Source: Vibrio chagasii | GTDB taxonomy: Bacteria; Pseudomonadota; Gammaproteobacteria; Enterobacterales; Vibrionaceae | Assembly: GCF_024347355.1 (NCBI RefSeq) | Contig: NZ_AP025465.1 | Coordinates: forward strand, 2,666,001 to 2,730,000 | Direction: 5' to 3' | DNA length: 64,000 bases | Shown here: one piece after another, positions 7,823-17,641 of the stretch | How the letters are laid out: each line of letters begins with the position of its first letter | Numbering within the stretch: the stretch's first letter is position 1 | Notes under the pieces: generated by a model | The model's database searches: none | Told to the model about the DNA's origin: nothing | The model's input: the letters and a program-made list of their open reading frames with translations, nothing else | Translations under genes and position numbers: made by a program

Positions 7823-9508
7823 CTAGCCCTCAATCAACAAAATACGAGTTTCGTAAGGACGCAAGACTTGATGATGCGATGTTACTGAATCGTCTGCCTC
7901 TTGATAGTTAGAAAGCACACACTTGGCATTCGTCATATCAAAACGCTCAGGTAAAGCACATTCCGTCTCTTCACCATAATAGTTATTAATACACAGCAGA
8001 GTCTGCTCTTCAGTCTCACGAGAATACGCAAATACTGATGGGTGCTCAGGTAGCAAATCTTGATAACTACCATGAGTAATCACAGGCACTTCTTTACGAA
8101 GTTCAATCAAACTCTTGTAGAAATAGAACACCGAGCCTTTATCTTCCAGTGCTTGCTCTGCATTGATCTCAGGGTAGTTGTTCGCAACATCCAGCCATGG
8201 CTGAGCTTTTGAAAAGCCCGCGAATGCTTCGCTGTTCCACTGCATCGGAGTACGAGAGTTATCACGAGACTTCTGCGCTAGAATCGCCATCATATCTTTA
8301 TGCTCCACACCATCGCGATTGACCATGATGTCGTACATGTTAGTGCTCTCGACATCGCGATACTGGCTAATTTCGGTATAACCTGGATTCGTCATACCAA
8401 TCTCTTCACCTTGATAAATATAAGGTGTGCCTTGCATCATGTGGACAGACGCAGCCAGCATTTTAGCCGACTCAACACGGTAGTTCTTATCATCACCTAA
8501 ACGGCTCACCACTCGCGGTTGGTCATGGTTACACCAAAACAGCGCGCCCCAACCTTTTCCATTTAAGCCCGTTTGCCAATGGTTGAAGATCGATTTGAGT
8601 TGCAAGAAATCAAATGGTGCATTGGTCCACTTCTCACCATTGGTGTAATCCACTTTAAGATGGTGGAAGTTAAACACCATCGATAGCTCGCTGTTATCAA
8701 TGTTCGAATACTGCTGACAGTGCTCCAATGTAGTTGAGGACATCTCGCCTACTGTCACGCTGCCATACTTCTGGAATACCGCTTCGCTGATCTCTTTTAG
8801 ATATTCATGCACACGTGGGCCGTCTGTGTAAAAACGGCGACCATCACCGATATCATCATTAGGGAAATCTTGCTGCTTTGAAATCAGGTTAATCACGTCC
8901 AAGCGGAAGCCATCGACGCCCTTCTCAGCCCAGAAGCTAATAACGTCTTTCACTTCTTCACGTACGACCGGATTCTCCCAGTTCAGGTCGGCCTGCTCCT
9001 TGGCAAACAGGTGAAGGTAATATTGACCAGTCGCTTCGTCTAACGCCCATGCATTACCGCCAAACTTGGATTGCCAGTTAGTTGGTGCTTCGCCGTTTAC
9101 AGGATCTTTCCAGATGTAGTAATCACGATAAGGGCTGTTTTTATCACCCAATGCGGATTGGAACCATGCATGCTCAGTGGAAGTATGGTTAACCACAATA
9201 TCCATCACGATACGAATACCACGCTGATGCGCTTCAGCCAGCAACAGGTCGAAATCTTCCATGGTGCCAAATTGAGGGTTAATCGCGTAGTAATCTGAAA
9301 TGTCGTAGCCATTATCGATCATTGGTGATGCGTATACTGGCGTTAACCAAATCGCATCAACACTTAAGTGTTTGAGGTAGTCCAGTTTCGAAATGATCCC
9401 TTTAATATCACCAGTACCTTTGCTGCCACTGTCACAGAAGCTCTTTGGGTAGATTTGATAGATGGTTGCGGTTTTCCACCAGCTTTCATCATGTTCAGTT
9501 ATCGCCAT
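7823..9508 (-). CDS. treC: Trehalose-6-phosphate hydrolase (alpha,alpha-phosphotrehalase)
   Basis: TreC splits cytoplasmic trehalose 6-phosphate into glucose and glucose 6-phosphate. The sequence is a GH13 hydrolase of the expected length (about 561 residues): WWKTATIYQIYPKSF near the N-terminus, DIVVNHTS, GFRLDVIN with the catalytic Asp (about residue 200), GEMSS with the catalytic Glu, and CNHDQPR. The chosen ATG is at 9508; an in-frame GTG at 9517 is possible and no strong Shine-Dalgarno decides between them. It lies about 120 bases downstream of treB in one operon, so the substrate is phosphotrehalose made during PTS uptake. Confidence 0.95.
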   Translation of the reverse strand: MAITEHDESWWKTATIYQIYPKSFCDSGSKGTGDIKGIISKLDYLKHLSVDAIWLTPVYASPMIDNGYDISDYYAINPQFGTMEDFDLLLAEAHQRGIRIVMDIVVNHTSTEHAWFQSALGDKNSPYRDYYIWKDPVNGEAPTNWQSKFGGNAWALDEATGQYYLHLFAKEQADLNWENPVVREEVKDVISFWAEKGVDGFRLDVINLISKQQDFPNDDIGDGRRFYTDGPRVHEYLKEISEAVFQKYGSVTVGEMSSTTLEHCQQYSNIDNSELSMVFNFHHLKVDYTNGEKWTNAPFDFLQLKSIFNHWQTGLNGKGWGALFWCNHDQPRVVSRLGDDKNYRVESAKMLAASVHMMQGTPYIYQGEEIGMTNPGYTEISQYRDVESTNMYDIMVNRDGVEHKDMMAILAQKSRDNSRTPMQWNSEAFAGFSKAQPWLDVANNYPEINAEQALEDKGSVFYFYKSLIELRKEVPVITHGSYQDLLPEHPSVFAYSRETEEQTLLCINNYYGEETECALPERFDMTNAKCVLSNYQEADDSVTSHHQVLRPYETRILLIEG

Positions 9509-9628
9509 CTCTAACACTCACTTACCAAAAAATAATAAATAAAAATCACCATGTTCACATGGTCGATAGAAGTCGTTTCTAAGGGAAAAAGCGATGACTG
9601 GATTGAAATCACCGCTTATTAAGATGCG

Positions 9629-11053
9629 CTACGCGTTTGCTGTTTCGAGCTCACCTTTTGACTGTGCACGCTTGTAGAAGAACAGCGTTAAAGTCACTGG
9701 CAATACAATCGCTACCAACATCGCCACTAAATAAACAGACCAATATTGCGGTTGAATAGACAAGATTCCTGGCAAGCCGCCCACACCGATGCCGTTCGCC
9801 ATCACGCCTGCGCTACCACAAATAGCGGCTGCTGCGGCACTACCTATCATTGCGCTCAACATTGGGAATTTGTATTTAAGGTTGATACCGTACATCGCAG
9901 GCTCTGTTACGCCTAGGTAGGCAGAAATTGCAGCTGGAACCGAGATATCTCGTTCACCTTCGCGTTTACTTAAAATAATGATGCCAACAACCGCTGAAGC
10001 TTGTGCAATGTTAGATAACGCAATCAAAGGCCAGATTGGCGTGCCGCCTAAGTCTTGCATCAACTGCAAATCCACTGCGTTGGTTGTGTGGTGAATACCC
10101 GTGATAACCAAAGGTGCGTAAAGGAAACCAAATACCACTGAACCAAGAATCGCGAAGTCACCGGTCATGGCCACTTTCGCTGCAAATGCGACGCCATCAC
10201 CTAGCATACGGCCGAATGGACCAATAAAGGCGTGAGCCAGAATCACAGACAAAATGATCGATACAAATGGCACAACCACAAGGTACAAGTAAGCAGGCAC
10301 GATGCGCTTAAGGTTGGTTTCAATGAAGGCTAATGCCACACCCGCGAGCATCGCAGGGATCACCTGTGCTTGATAGCCAACTTTCTCAATCACGAAAAAG
10401 CCAAAGTCCCACACTTCAGGAACGGCTTTACCTATCATGTAAGCGTTCATCAACTGCGGCGACACTAAGGTCACACCGAGCGTAATACCCAAAATAGGGG
10501 TTCCGCCGAGCTTCTTAACCGTCGCCCAACACACACCAACCGGTAGGAAGAAGAAAATCGCTTCGCCAATAAGCCATAAGAAAGAGTGAACGGTTGCCCA
10601 GAATTGGCTGATTTCAACTAAGGTTTTGCCATCGAACATGCGAATGTCGCCAATCACATTACGGAAACCAAGAATCAAACCACCAGTAATAATGGCAGGC
10701 AGCAGTGGCACAAAAATTTCGGCTAAATGGGAGATACCACGCTCAAGGAAGTTCATGTTCTGACGAGCAGCCAATTTCGCTTCATCCTTTGATGAGGCCT
10801 CTTTGCCCGTTTGCTCAATCAGCAGTGCATACACTTCGTCAACTTCGGTGCCAATCACCACTTGAAATTGGCCTGCATTAGTAAAGCAGCCTTTTACTAG
10901 CTTGAGCTTTTCGAGTTCTGCTTTATTTGCCTGATCTGTCTCATTCAATACGAAACGTAGTCGAGTCAGGCAGTGGCTGACACTCGCAATATTCTCTTTA
11001 CCACCAACTAACTCGATAAGACGCGCAATGTCTTGCTTCGCTATCTTACTCAT
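9629..11053 (-). CDS. treB: PTS trehalose-specific EIIBC component
   Basis: TreB imports trehalose across the inner membrane and phosphorylates it. The 474-residue protein has an N-terminal EIIB domain with the phosphorylated cysteine in VSHCLTRLRF (about residue 28). A linker leads to an EIIC domain of many membrane helices with the family loop GIHHTTNAVDLQL. No EIIA domain is fused, so phosphate must come from a glucose-type EIIA elsewhere, as in E. coli. It is the first gene of treBC, with two TreR operators around its promoter. Confidence 0.95.
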   Translation of the reverse strand: MSKIAKQDIARLIELVGGKENIASVSHCLTRLRFVLNETDQANKAELEKLKLVKGCFTNAGQFQVVIGTEVDEVYALLIEQTGKEASSKDEAKLAARQNMNFLERGISHLAEIFVPLLPAIITGGLILGFRNVIGDIRMFDGKTLVEISQFWATVHSFLWLIGEAIFFFLPVGVCWATVKKLGGTPILGITLGVTLVSPQLMNAYMIGKAVPEVWDFGFFVIEKVGYQAQVIPAMLAGVALAFIETNLKRIVPAYLYLVVVPFVSIILSVILAHAFIGPFGRMLGDGVAFAAKVAMTGDFAILGSVVFGFLYAPLVITGIHHTTNAVDLQLMQDLGGTPIWPLIALSNIAQASAVVGIIILSKREGERDISVPAAISAYLGVTEPAMYGINLKYKFPMLSAMIGSAAAAAICGSAGVMANGIGVGGLPGILSIQPQYWSVYLVAMLVAIVLPVTLTLFFYKRAQSKGELETANA

Positions 11054-11124
11054 ACTACCCCACCCTGGTTTTATTCAATGACTCATCTAAATCATTGAGT
11101 AATAACCACTCAGATTTAGATTAA

Positions 11125-11138
11125 TGGGAACATTCCCA
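11125..11138 (-). promoter_or_regulatory. TreR operator 1
   Basis: TGGGAACATTCCCA is a perfect-arm palindrome of the GGGAAC-N2-TCCC type known for TreR. It lies just downstream of a TATAAT -10 box (minus strand, 11148-11153) of the treB promoter. Confidence 0.85.
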
Positions 11139-11147
11139 AAAGTGGTT

Positions 11148-11153
11148 ATTATA
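11148..11153 (-). promoter_or_regulatory. Probable treB promoter -10 element
   Basis: A consensus TATAAT on the minus strand lies between the two TreR operators, about 95 bases before the treB start codon. The -35 is poorly matched. Confidence 0.6.
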
Positions 11154-11179
11154 ATGCCTAGCTGAATGAAAAATTAAAA

Positions 11180-11193
11180 TGGGAACAGTCCCA
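11180..11193 (-). promoter_or_regulatory. TreR operator 2
   Basis: TGGGAACAGTCCCA is a second TreR-type palindrome centred 55 bp upstream of the first and ahead of the -10 box. Two sites allow occupancy on both sides of the promoter. Confidence 0.85.
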
Positions 11194-11257
11194 TTAATTG
11201 AAAGAGATCACAGTCTAATTTTAATCTAAGCAGTTCAGTTTCGCTTAGTTGAATGGA

Positions 11258-12202
11258 TTATTGAATCGGTGATTGGGTGTGATGAGAGATCTCTGTGTTA
11301 CCTAAAAGTTGAGAGATCAATAGATTAGCAGCTAGTTTACCCGCTGATTGGTAGCCCGGATCAATACTAAAGACCCGAGGGAATAGGAAAGAAAGAAGAT
11401 CGTTACCGCCGACACCAGTCACCACCACATCTTCACGTTGTCGTTCTTGCAAGCGTTTGATGACCCCAAGAGCGAGAGTATCACTGGCACAGACAATCGC
11501 TTGAGTCGTTGGAGTGAGTACCTCATCCACCAACTGATAAGCGCTTTCATGATGAAGTTGACCAGTACGATAGTTCGCTATCACTCTACTGTCCTCGCAC
11601 CAATCTAGGTAAGCTTTTAGACGAAGTTCACCGGTTGATTTATCGCTAGGATCAACCCCAATGAAACCAACATCAGAGATCCCCTGATCCGTTAAATACG
11701 CCAACGCCCTATTGATCACCTGTTGGTTGTCATAGTTAATCGAGGTTACGTTCTCAGTGTCCAGCGCAATGACCACGGCTTTATGTCCCCACGCTTCGAT
11801 CGCGGGGATATCGCAATCCGTGAAGCCAAACACAATGATGCCATCAACGTTACGACGCTTTAGAACTTGTAGGTGCTCGTTGGCTTTTTCTCTGTCGAGC
11901 TGGCTTTCCATGATCACCACATCGTAGCCCGCTTGGTACAACTCAGACAGCATGGTGCTGACGGCTTTGTTTTCAGAAGGAGAATCCAAACGAGAGATGA
12001 TCACGCCAATCACTTTTTGGCTACCACCACGCATCGATTGCGCAGACTTTGAAGGCGTATACCCAGATTCTTGAATTACTCTTTCTACCCTTTCACGGGT
12101 TTCAGGTTTCACTTTAGGATCATTGGTCAGAACGCGAGATACGGTCGACTTACCAACACCAGACAGCTTAGCAATATCAAGAATAGTGAGTTTTTTGCTC
12201 AT
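11258..12202 (-). CDS. treR: Trehalose operon repressor, LacI family
   Basis: TreR represses treBC until trehalose 6-phosphate accumulates. From the ATG at 12202 the protein has 314 residues, the same size as E. coli TreR. It starts MSKKLTILDIAKLSGVGKSTVSRVLTN, a LacI-type helix-turn-helix, followed by hinge and periplasmic-binding-protein-like domain (GVIISRLDSPSENK, IVCASDTLALGVIKRLQE). The frame is open 18 codons further upstream, but the helix-turn-helix should begin within the first few residues, so the internal ATG is preferred. It sits upstream of treB on the same strand with its target operators in between. Confidence 0.94.
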   Translation of the reverse strand: MSKKLTILDIAKLSGVGKSTVSRVLTNDPKVKPETRERVERVIQESGYTPSKSAQSMRGGSQKVIGVIISRLDSPSENKAVSTMLSELYQAGYDVVIMESQLDREKANEHLQVLKRRNVDGIIVFGFTDCDIPAIEAWGHKAVVIALDTENVTSINYDNQQVINRALAYLTDQGISDVGFIGVDPSDKSTGELRLKAYLDWCEDSRVIANYRTGQLHHESAYQLVDEVLTPTTQAIVCASDTLALGVIKRLQERQREDVVVTGVGGNDLLSFLFPRVFSIDPGYQSAGKLAANLLISQLLGNTEISHHTQSPIQ

Positions 12203-12236
12203 AAAAGGTCTAACGTCAAAGGAAGGAAAAGAAGCG

Positions 12237-12257
12237 GTGAGGGCATCCACCCTCACT
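12237..12257 (-). terminator. Possible terminator between the MliC-like gene and treR
   Basis: A GTGAGGG stem, 6-base loop and CCCTCAC lie 35 bases after the stop codon of the minus-strand lipoprotein gene. The following pyrimidine tract is interrupted, so the call is tentative. Confidence 0.45.
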
Positions 12258-12291
12258 TAACTGTTTGTAAATCTTAGCGATTAAAGATGGC

Positions 12292-12627
12292 TTACTTGCT
12301 GCAGTTTCGATACACCACACGACCAAGTTCTAGGCGTGCGTTATCACCTTTGGTACGTAAAGTAACGCTGTTGATTAACTCTCCAGTACCATCATCTAAG
12401 ATGTACTTGGTTCCTGAGCCAGCCGCTACTTGAGTCAGGCGGTATTCATTTTCAGGTAAACGTAATACCGCTTTTTCATTATCAAGGTAAGCCACTTCAA
12501 ATGAAACGTCAGACTCACATTGATAAGTCACGAATTGATTGTCCGATGTAGCACTGTCAGGCGCTGCTGACTTAGAGCAACCCATTAGTGCTACCGTACA
12601 TAGAGATGCTACTAACATAGCTTTCAT
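12292..12627 (-). CDS. MliC-like lysozyme inhibitor lipoprotein
   Basis: This 111-residue lipoprotein has a signal peptide ending in VALMGC, placing the lipidated cysteine at about residue 17. The mature part has the MliC pattern: VTYQCESDVSFEVAYLDNEKAVLRL, then YRLTQVAAGSGTKY and a final VVYRNC. MliC-type proteins inhibit C-type lysozyme in the periplasm or at the outer membrane. The two cysteines are likely to form the family disulfide. The tryptophan of the usual LW-KG motif is replaced (VTLRTKGDNARL), so activity is probable but not certain. Confidence 0.8.
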   Translation of the reverse strand: MKAMLVASLCTVALMGCSKSAAPDSATSDNQFVTYQCESDVSFEVAYLDNEKAVLRLPENEYRLTQVAAGSGTKYILDDGTGELINSVTLRTKGDNARLELGRVVYRNCSK

Positions 12628-12670
12628 ACTTCGTTCCTCATCTTTATACCATTGAAGGTAGTGAAATGTC

Positions 12671-13255
12671 TTAGCCTTTTAGGAAAGCAGGCACGTCCGC
12701 AATGCTATCAAGGACAACACTTGCCAAGGCTTCACCCTTTTCAGTGATTGGTTTACCGGTTCTTACCAATACCTTAGTGCCAACACCTGCCGCTTCTGCA
12801 GCCATCATGTCTTCAGCTTTATCGCCGATCATCACAGAGTTAGCCATATCAATCTTTAGAAAGTCACGCGCGGAAATGAACATGCCAGGCTTTGGCTTAC
12901 GACAATCACAATCTTGTTTGTAGTCACCAATGCCGTGTTCAGCGTGGTGAGGGCAGTAGTAAATACCATCTAGCTCAACGCCATTATCGACAAAGTTCCA
13001 ATCCATCCACTGCGTTAAAGAGAGAAAACGGTCTTCACTAAACATGCCACGAGCAATACCAGACTGGTTCGTCACAAGCACCAATAAATAACCCATATCT
13101 TTAAACGCTTTCGCCGCTTCAAACACACCATCGATGTATTCAAAATCATGCTCATCATGTACGTAGCCGTGATCAACGTTAATCACACCATCACGATCTA
13201 AAAAAACAGCAGGTTTAGACAAAATTTTGTTCTCTATCAACTCTCTATTAATCAT
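12671..13255 (-). CDS. gmhB: D-glycero-beta-D-manno-heptose-1,7-bisphosphate 7-phosphatase
   Basis: GmhB removes the C7 phosphate during ADP-heptose synthesis for the LPS core. The 194-residue HAD phosphatase contains [16 protein letters not shown] (nucleophile Asp), [10 protein letters not shown], a zinc site in [10 protein letters not shown]...DCDCRKP, and MIGDKAEDM. The N-terminus is about a dozen residues longer than in E. coli before FLDRDG. It is divergent from metNIQ, a neighbourhood conserved in vibrios. Confidence 0.95.
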   Translation of the reverse strand: MINRELIENKILSKPAVFLDRDGVINVDHGYVHDEHDFEYIDGVFEAAKAFKDMGYLLVLVTNQSGIARGMFSEDRFLSLTQWMDWNFVDNGVELDGIYYCPHHAEHGIGDYKQDCDCRKPKPGMFISARDFLKIDMANSVMIGDKAEDMMAAEAAGVGTKVLVRTGKPITEKGEALASVVLDSIADVPAFLKG

Positions 13256-13340
13256 TAATTATTACACGCTTTATTTGCTTCATCACTATCTATTTAGTTT
13301 TGCGTTCGTTAACGATTTGTTTCCCTCTCAGCAATACAAT

Positions 13341-13372
13341 CGACGTTTAGCCGTCTAGACGTAAAAATATCT
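13341..13372 (+). promoter_or_regulatory. Tandem MetJ operator (met boxes) of metNIQ
   Basis: Four contiguous 8-mers, CGACGTTT, AGCCGTCT, AGACGTAA and AAATATCT, match the met box AGACGTCT at 6, 7, 6 and 5 of 8 positions. They end two bases before the -35 element, so bound MetJ would block polymerase. Confidence 0.88.
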
Positions 13373-13373
13373 A

Positions 13374-13402
13374 TTGACTTAGATCACGGAACACCATAGC
13401 AT
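13374..13402 (+). promoter_or_regulatory. metNIQ promoter
   Basis: TTGACT at 13374-13379 and TAGCAT at 13397-13402 with a 17-base spacer lie directly next to the met boxes and 60 bases before metN. Confidence 0.75.
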
Positions 13403-13462
13403 CATCTGTAAATCGAGCGAGCTATCGACATATTATTCTGTTCTACCTGCACGGGTTTCTCT

Positions 13463-14497
13463 ATGATTAAAGTGAATCAAGTCAATAAGGTTTTTTATCA
13501 AGGCACTAAAGAAATCAATGCCTTAATTGATATCAACCTCCACATTCCTCAAGGTCAAATCTTTGGAGTCATCGGCTCTTCAGGTGCAGGCAAAAGTACC
13601 CTAATCCGCTGTGTAAATATGTTGGAAGCCCCAACTTCAGGTGAAGTGATTGTTGACGGTATCGACCTAACAAAACTGAGCAAATCAGAACTTAGCGAAG
13701 CACGCCGTAACATCGGCATGATTTTCCAGCACTTCAACCTGCTGTCTTCTCGTACTGTATTTAACAATGTAGCACTACCTCTAGAACTAGCTGGTAAAGA
13801 TAAAGCGGTTATCGAAGCGAAAGTCAGCGAGCTCCTTGAACTGGTAGGCCTTGCAGACAAGCGTGATACTTACCCTGCAAACCTAAGTGGCGGTCAAAAG
13901 CAGCGTGTCGCGATTGCTCGTGCATTGGCATCAGACCCGAAAGTACTACTGTGTGATGAAGCGACCAGTGCTCTGGATCCCGCAACCACTCAATCGATTC
14001 TTGAACTGCTGCGTGAAATCAACCGCAAGCTAAACATTACTATCCTGCTTATTACGCATGAAATGGATGTGGTTAAGAGCATCTGTCACGAAGTGGCGAT
14101 CATCGGTGGTGGTGAATTGGTAGAGAAAGGCACGGTTGGCGATATCTTTGCGCATCCTAAGACTGAGTTAGCGCATCAATTTATTCGTTCAACCTTAGAT
14201 CTAACAATCCCTGAAGATTACCAAGCGCGCTTACAAGAAACTCGAGTAGATGGCAGTTACCCTCTGGTACGCCTGGAGTTCACAGGTGCAACCGTTGATG
14301 CTCCGCTAATGACGCAAATCGCTCGTAAATTTAATATCGATGTCAGCATTCTAAGTTCTGACCTTGATTACGCTGGCGGCGTGAAGTTCGGCATGATGGT
14401 GGCTGAACTGTTCGGCAACGAAGTAGATGATAATGCTGCTATCCAATTCCTACGCGATAACAATGTAAAAGTAGAGGTGCTTGGTTATGTCCTTTAG
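13463..14497 (+). CDS. metN: D/L-methionine ABC transporter, ATP-binding protein
   Basis: MetN powers methionine import at the cytoplasmic face of the MetI channel. The 344-residue protein shows Walker A (GSSGAGKST), Q-loop ([16 protein letters not shown]), signature ([15 protein letters not shown]), Walker B ([13 protein letters not shown]) and the switch histidine (LLITHEMDV). The roughly 100-residue C-terminal ACT-like domain is the one that binds methionine and inhibits transport in E. coli. It overlaps metI by 11 bases, so the two are translationally coupled. Confidence 0.97.
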   Translation: MIKVNQVNKVFYQGTKEINALIDINLHIPQGQIFGVIGSSGAGKSTLIRCVNMLEAPTSGEVIVDGIDLTKLSKSELSEARRNIGMIFQHFNLLSSRTVFNNVALPLELAGKDKAVIEAKVSELLELVGLADKRDTYPANLSGGQKQRVAIARALASDPKVLLCDEATSALDPATTQSILELLREINRKLNITILLITHEMDVVKSICHEVAIIGGGELVEKGTVGDIFAHPKTELAHQFIRSTLDLTIPEDYQARLQETRVDGSYPLVRLEFTGATVDAPLMTQIARKFNIDVSILSSDLDYAGGVKFGMMVAELFGNEVDDNAAIQFLRDNNVKVEVLGYVL

Positions 14498-15170
14498 TTT
14501 CAACGAGATTGCTGACTGGATCAGCCTTAACGGTAACCTTCTATTAGAAGCAACTGGCGAAACACTTTACATGGTTGCTGTGGCAGGCATTGTTGGCTTT
14601 GCTGTCGGTATTCCCCTAGGCGTGATTCTACACACCACCAAAAAAGGCGGTTTGCTAGAAAACACTAAGCTTAACCAAATTCTTGGTGCGGTAGTCAACG
14701 TAGGCCGTTCAGTACCTTTCTTGGTATTGATGGTTGCGATTATCCCACTGACTAAGATGCTGATTGGTACCTTTATCGGTACAACAGCGGCAATTGTTCC
14801 ACTGACTATTGGCGCAATCCCATTTGTTGCTCGTCTTATCGAAAGTGCACTGCTTGAAGTACCAACAGGTCTAGTAGAAGCAGCGCAATCAATGGGCGCG
14901 ACACCAACACAAATCATTAGCAAAGTTCTGCTTCCTGAAGCACTACCGACTATTATCAACTCAGTAACCATCACACTCGTTACCCTAGTGAGCTACTCAG
15001 CAATGGCAGGTACAGTTGGCGGTGGCGGCCTAGGCGATGTGGCTATTCGTTACGGATTCCACCGTTACGATGTGACCATCATGGCAGTGACCGTAGTGAT
15101 GTTGATTGTGCTTGTACAAATTATTCAATCGATCGGTGATTCATTAGTTCGCCGTGTTGACCACAGATAA
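14487..15170 (+). CDS. metI: D/L-methionine ABC transporter, permease
   Basis: MetI forms the inner-membrane channel. From the ATG at 14487, inside the end of metN, it has 227 residues with about five membrane helices. The coupling loop [26 protein letters not shown] contacts MetN. A TTG two codons upstream is also in frame but has no advantage. Confidence 0.96.
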   Translation: MSFSFNEIADWISLNGNLLLEATGETLYMVAVAGIVGFAVGIPLGVILHTTKKGGLLENTKLNQILGAVVNVGRSVPFLVLMVAIIPLTKMLIGTFIGTTAAIVPLTIGAIPFVARLIESALLEVPTGLVEAAQSMGATPTQIISKVLLPEALPTIINSVTITLVTLVSYSAMAGTVGGGGLGDVAIRYGFHRYDVTIMAVTVVMLIVLVQIIQSIGDSLVRRVDHR

Positions 15171-15250
15171 GACTCAGCGTTTACACGCAAACAATCTAAG
15201 AACAGAGTCGTCTGAACCAAATTAAATAGATTTATTAAAAGGAGATTATT

Positions 15251-16060
15251 ATGAAATTTAGCCTTAAAGGTTTACTAACTATCGCAGCGGCAGCTTCAGC
15301 GCTAGTTCTAGCAGGTTGTGGTGATAAAGAAGTCGACACTTCTAAAGTAAAAGTGGGTGTAATGGCAGGTGCTGAAGCTCAGGTTGCAGAAGTTGCAGCT
15401 AAAGTAGCGAAAGAGAAGTACGGCCTAGATGTTGAACTAGTAACGTTCACTGATTACGTAACACCAAACGCAGCACTAGATGACGGTTCTATCGACATCA
15501 ACGCATTCCAACACGCACCGTACCTAGATCAGCAAGTGGCTGACCGTGGTTACAAACTGACAATCGCTGGTAACACGTTTGTTTACCCAATTGCGGGTTA
15601 CTCGAAAGAAGTGAAATCGGTAGATGAAATCCAAGATGGCGCGCGCATCGCTGTACCAAACGATCCGACAAACCTAGGTCGTTCTCTACTGCTTCTTGAG
15701 CAACAAGGTCTACTTGAGCTTCGTGAAGGCGCTGGTCTTCTAGCAACAATACGTGACATCGTTAAGAACCCTAAGAACCTAACGATTGTTGAGCTAGACG
15801 CAGCACAACTACCACGTTCTCTTGATGACGTAGCTCTGTCTGTCATCAACACAACTTACGCGAGCTCTATCAACCTGACTCCACAAAAAGATGGCGTATT
15901 CGTTGAAGACAAAGAGTCTCCATACGTGAACCTAATCGTGTCTCGTGAAGAGAACCTAAACGCTGAGAACGTACAAAACTTCGTTAAAGCTTACCAAACT
16001 GAAGAAGTGTACAACGCAGCTTCTGACATCTTCCAAGGTGGCGTAGTTAAAGGCTGGTAA
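15251..16060 (+). CDS. metQ: D/L-methionine-binding lipoprotein
   Basis: MetQ captures methionine in the periplasm and delivers it to MetNI. It is a 269-residue lipoprotein with lipobox LVLAGC (Cys about residue 23). The NlpA/MetQ fold shows in VKVGVMAGAEAQVAEVAAKVAKEKYGLDVELVTFTDYVTPNAALDDGSIDINAFQHAPYLD. AAGGAG precedes the ATG. It ends the metNIQ operon and is followed by a strong terminator. Confidence 0.97.
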   Translation: MKFSLKGLLTIAAAASALVLAGCGDKEVDTSKVKVGVMAGAEAQVAEVAAKVAKEKYGLDVELVTFTDYVTPNAALDDGSIDINAFQHAPYLDQQVADRGYKLTIAGNTFVYPIAGYSKEVKSVDEIQDGARIAVPNDPTNLGRSLLLLEQQGLLELREGAGLLATIRDIVKNPKNLTIVELDAAQLPRSLDDVALSVINTTYASSINLTPQKDGVFVEDKESPYVNLIVSREENLNAENVQNFVKAYQTEEVYNAASDIFQGGVVKGW

Positions 16061-16090
16061 TCTGCCTCGCTTCACTACCCTATAGATACC

Positions 16091-16122
16091 AAAAGGGGCT
16101 GACATTGTGTCAGCCCCTTTTT
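16091..16122 (+). terminator. metNIQ terminator
   Basis: AAAAGGGGCTGACA pairs with TGTCAGCCCCTTTT and ends in a T-run, 30 bases after metQ. Confidence 0.9.
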
Positions 16123-16171
16123 CGATCACTCGAAGCTCACTCATGAGCCTATCGTGCTAAGAACACCGTCG

Positions 16172-16948
16172 TTACTTTAGCTGATCCCAAGAGATGTTTG
16201 ATACCAAACGGCAATCATCACACTTGAAATAGAAAATATCGTGGATCGGCGCATCTAGCAGCCATTCGCCACCACATTGCGGACATTTACGCTCTTTTTC
16301 GTCTTTCAAACTAATGCCACCTACACGGTACAAGTAGTAGTAAGTAGGAATCTTAGTCAGATACTCGATACGCCCTCTTAAGCCCCAACCGCGTTTAAAC
16401 AGTACGCTTTTGGTATCGCTGATTTCCGTCAAGGTCGCGTGTTCAGCTCGACAACCACCACCCATTTGTACTTCATCACAGGCTTGCCATTCCGTCTGCC
16501 ATTTCAGCACGGCTTTATGGTCGCCATTAAAGGTAGGTGGATTACGGTATAGTGGGATCGGCAACAAGCTATCACCACTGCGTAGCGGTGAACAGGTATG
16601 CACAAAGGTGGTGTACAGTACTTGCCAACTAGGCGCTTCATCTTCAGCCACTTCTTCTGAGTTCAAATCTCGACCCAGCAAGCGCATTTTAGGAGTAAGC
16701 AGGCTCGCATTAGACAGACGATCTAAGCACACTTTCACAAAATCTGAGTGATTACGGGGGTGTAAGCTATCTTGCTCCGGGCAGACAACACGAACGTAAA
16801 ACTCGCCGTCACCCATCACGATAGGAAACTCACGGCCTAGCACTTGTCCGTTATAACGCAGTGCATCCATTAAGCCATTCACCGCCTTGTCGACAGCGCT
16901 TACCGTTGTGTTATCAAAACACTCAAATTGAAGTTCTAGTACGTACAT
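16172..16948 (-). CDS. DUF2310 zinc-ribbon protein
   Basis: This 258-residue protein belongs to the DUF2310 family of putative zinc-ribbon, possibly nucleic-acid-binding proteins. Its C-terminus carries two Cys pairs spaced as a zinc ribbon (CPQCGG and, about 20 residues on, CDDC). The N-terminal 200 residues are the conserved DUF with MRLLGRDLN and RGWGLRGRIEYLTKIPTYYYLYRV. No function is established. It lies 4 bases downstream of syd, so they are probably co-transcribed. Confidence 0.85.
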   Translation of the reverse strand: MYVLELQFECFDNTTVSAVDKAVNGLMDALRYNGQVLGREFPIVMGDGEFYVRVVCPEQDSLHPRNHSDFVKVCLDRLSNASLLTPKMRLLGRDLNSEEVAEDEAPSWQVLYTTFVHTCSPLRSGDSLLPIPLYRNPPTFNGDHKAVLKWQTEWQACDEVQMGGGCRAEHATLTEISDTKSVLFKRGWGLRGRIEYLTKIPTYYYLYRVGGISLKDEKERKCPQCGGEWLLDAPIHDIFYFKCDDCRLVSNISWDQLK

Positions 16949-16952
16949 CTAT

Positions 16953-17498
16953 CTATACCGCTGGTTGTAACTTTTCTAAAAACTCAGCCAATGTCTCAGC
17001 GAGTACATCACGATTTTTGGTGCCTAAGCGCTCTAAAATCACGTTGCCAGTTAAGTTACAGATAGAGATAACATCCAGCTCTGCATCAGTCGCTGCGATG
17101 AAAACCGTCGGTTTCAGCTTTAGACGACGCTGCGTTACCAAGTGACCTAGAATGTTTTCTTGCAGGCATTCGAAGTCTTCATCACTCCAAATTTGCAAAA
17201 GTGTCAGCTCATTACCGTCAAACGTCGCATTCATATCTGCGCTGTATTGAGCGCCATAGAAGATTTTGATGTCTTCATGCAGCGTTAGCTCGATGCCTGT
17301 TTCTACGTTAGTAAAATCAGCGAATTGCTCACGTGGGTAGTGTTTCCATAACACAGCGTCACCGCTCTTTTCTTCTACGCATGGCGATACGATGTCCACC
17401 AACTCCTCATTGCGAGGTAAGCTTTGGTGTTGCTGTTGCCACGCGTCAACGTATCGCTGACTAAAAGAAACCAGTGCGTCTTGAGCACGTTGAGTCAT
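16953..17498 (-). CDS. syd: SecY-interacting protein Syd
   Basis: Syd binds SecY at the cytoplasmic membrane face and is thought to monitor or proofread translocons. The 181-residue length and motifs ([66 protein letters not shown]) fit the family. It is divergent from queF, the same neighbour as in E. coli. AGGAG lies upstream of the ATG. Confidence 0.93.
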   Translation of the reverse strand: MTQRAQDALVSFSQRYVDAWQQQHQSLPRNEELVDIVSPCVEEKSGDAVLWKHYPREQFADFTNVETGIELTLHEDIKIFYGAQYSADMNATFDGNELTLLQIWSDEDFECLQENILGHLVTQRRLKLKPTVFIAATDAELDVISICNLTGNVILERLGTKNRDVLAETLAEFLEKLQPAV

Positions 17499-17641
17499 GA
17501 AAATCTCCTAAACACATAATAATAAATAGAATCTGAGCCTTTCCTTGCCAAATAAGCTTGTCTAATAAGCGATGACGTAATGACAGGGTAAAGGGGATTC
17601 AGTAAAATCGACCCCATTCTAATCGAATTTGAAACGAAAGT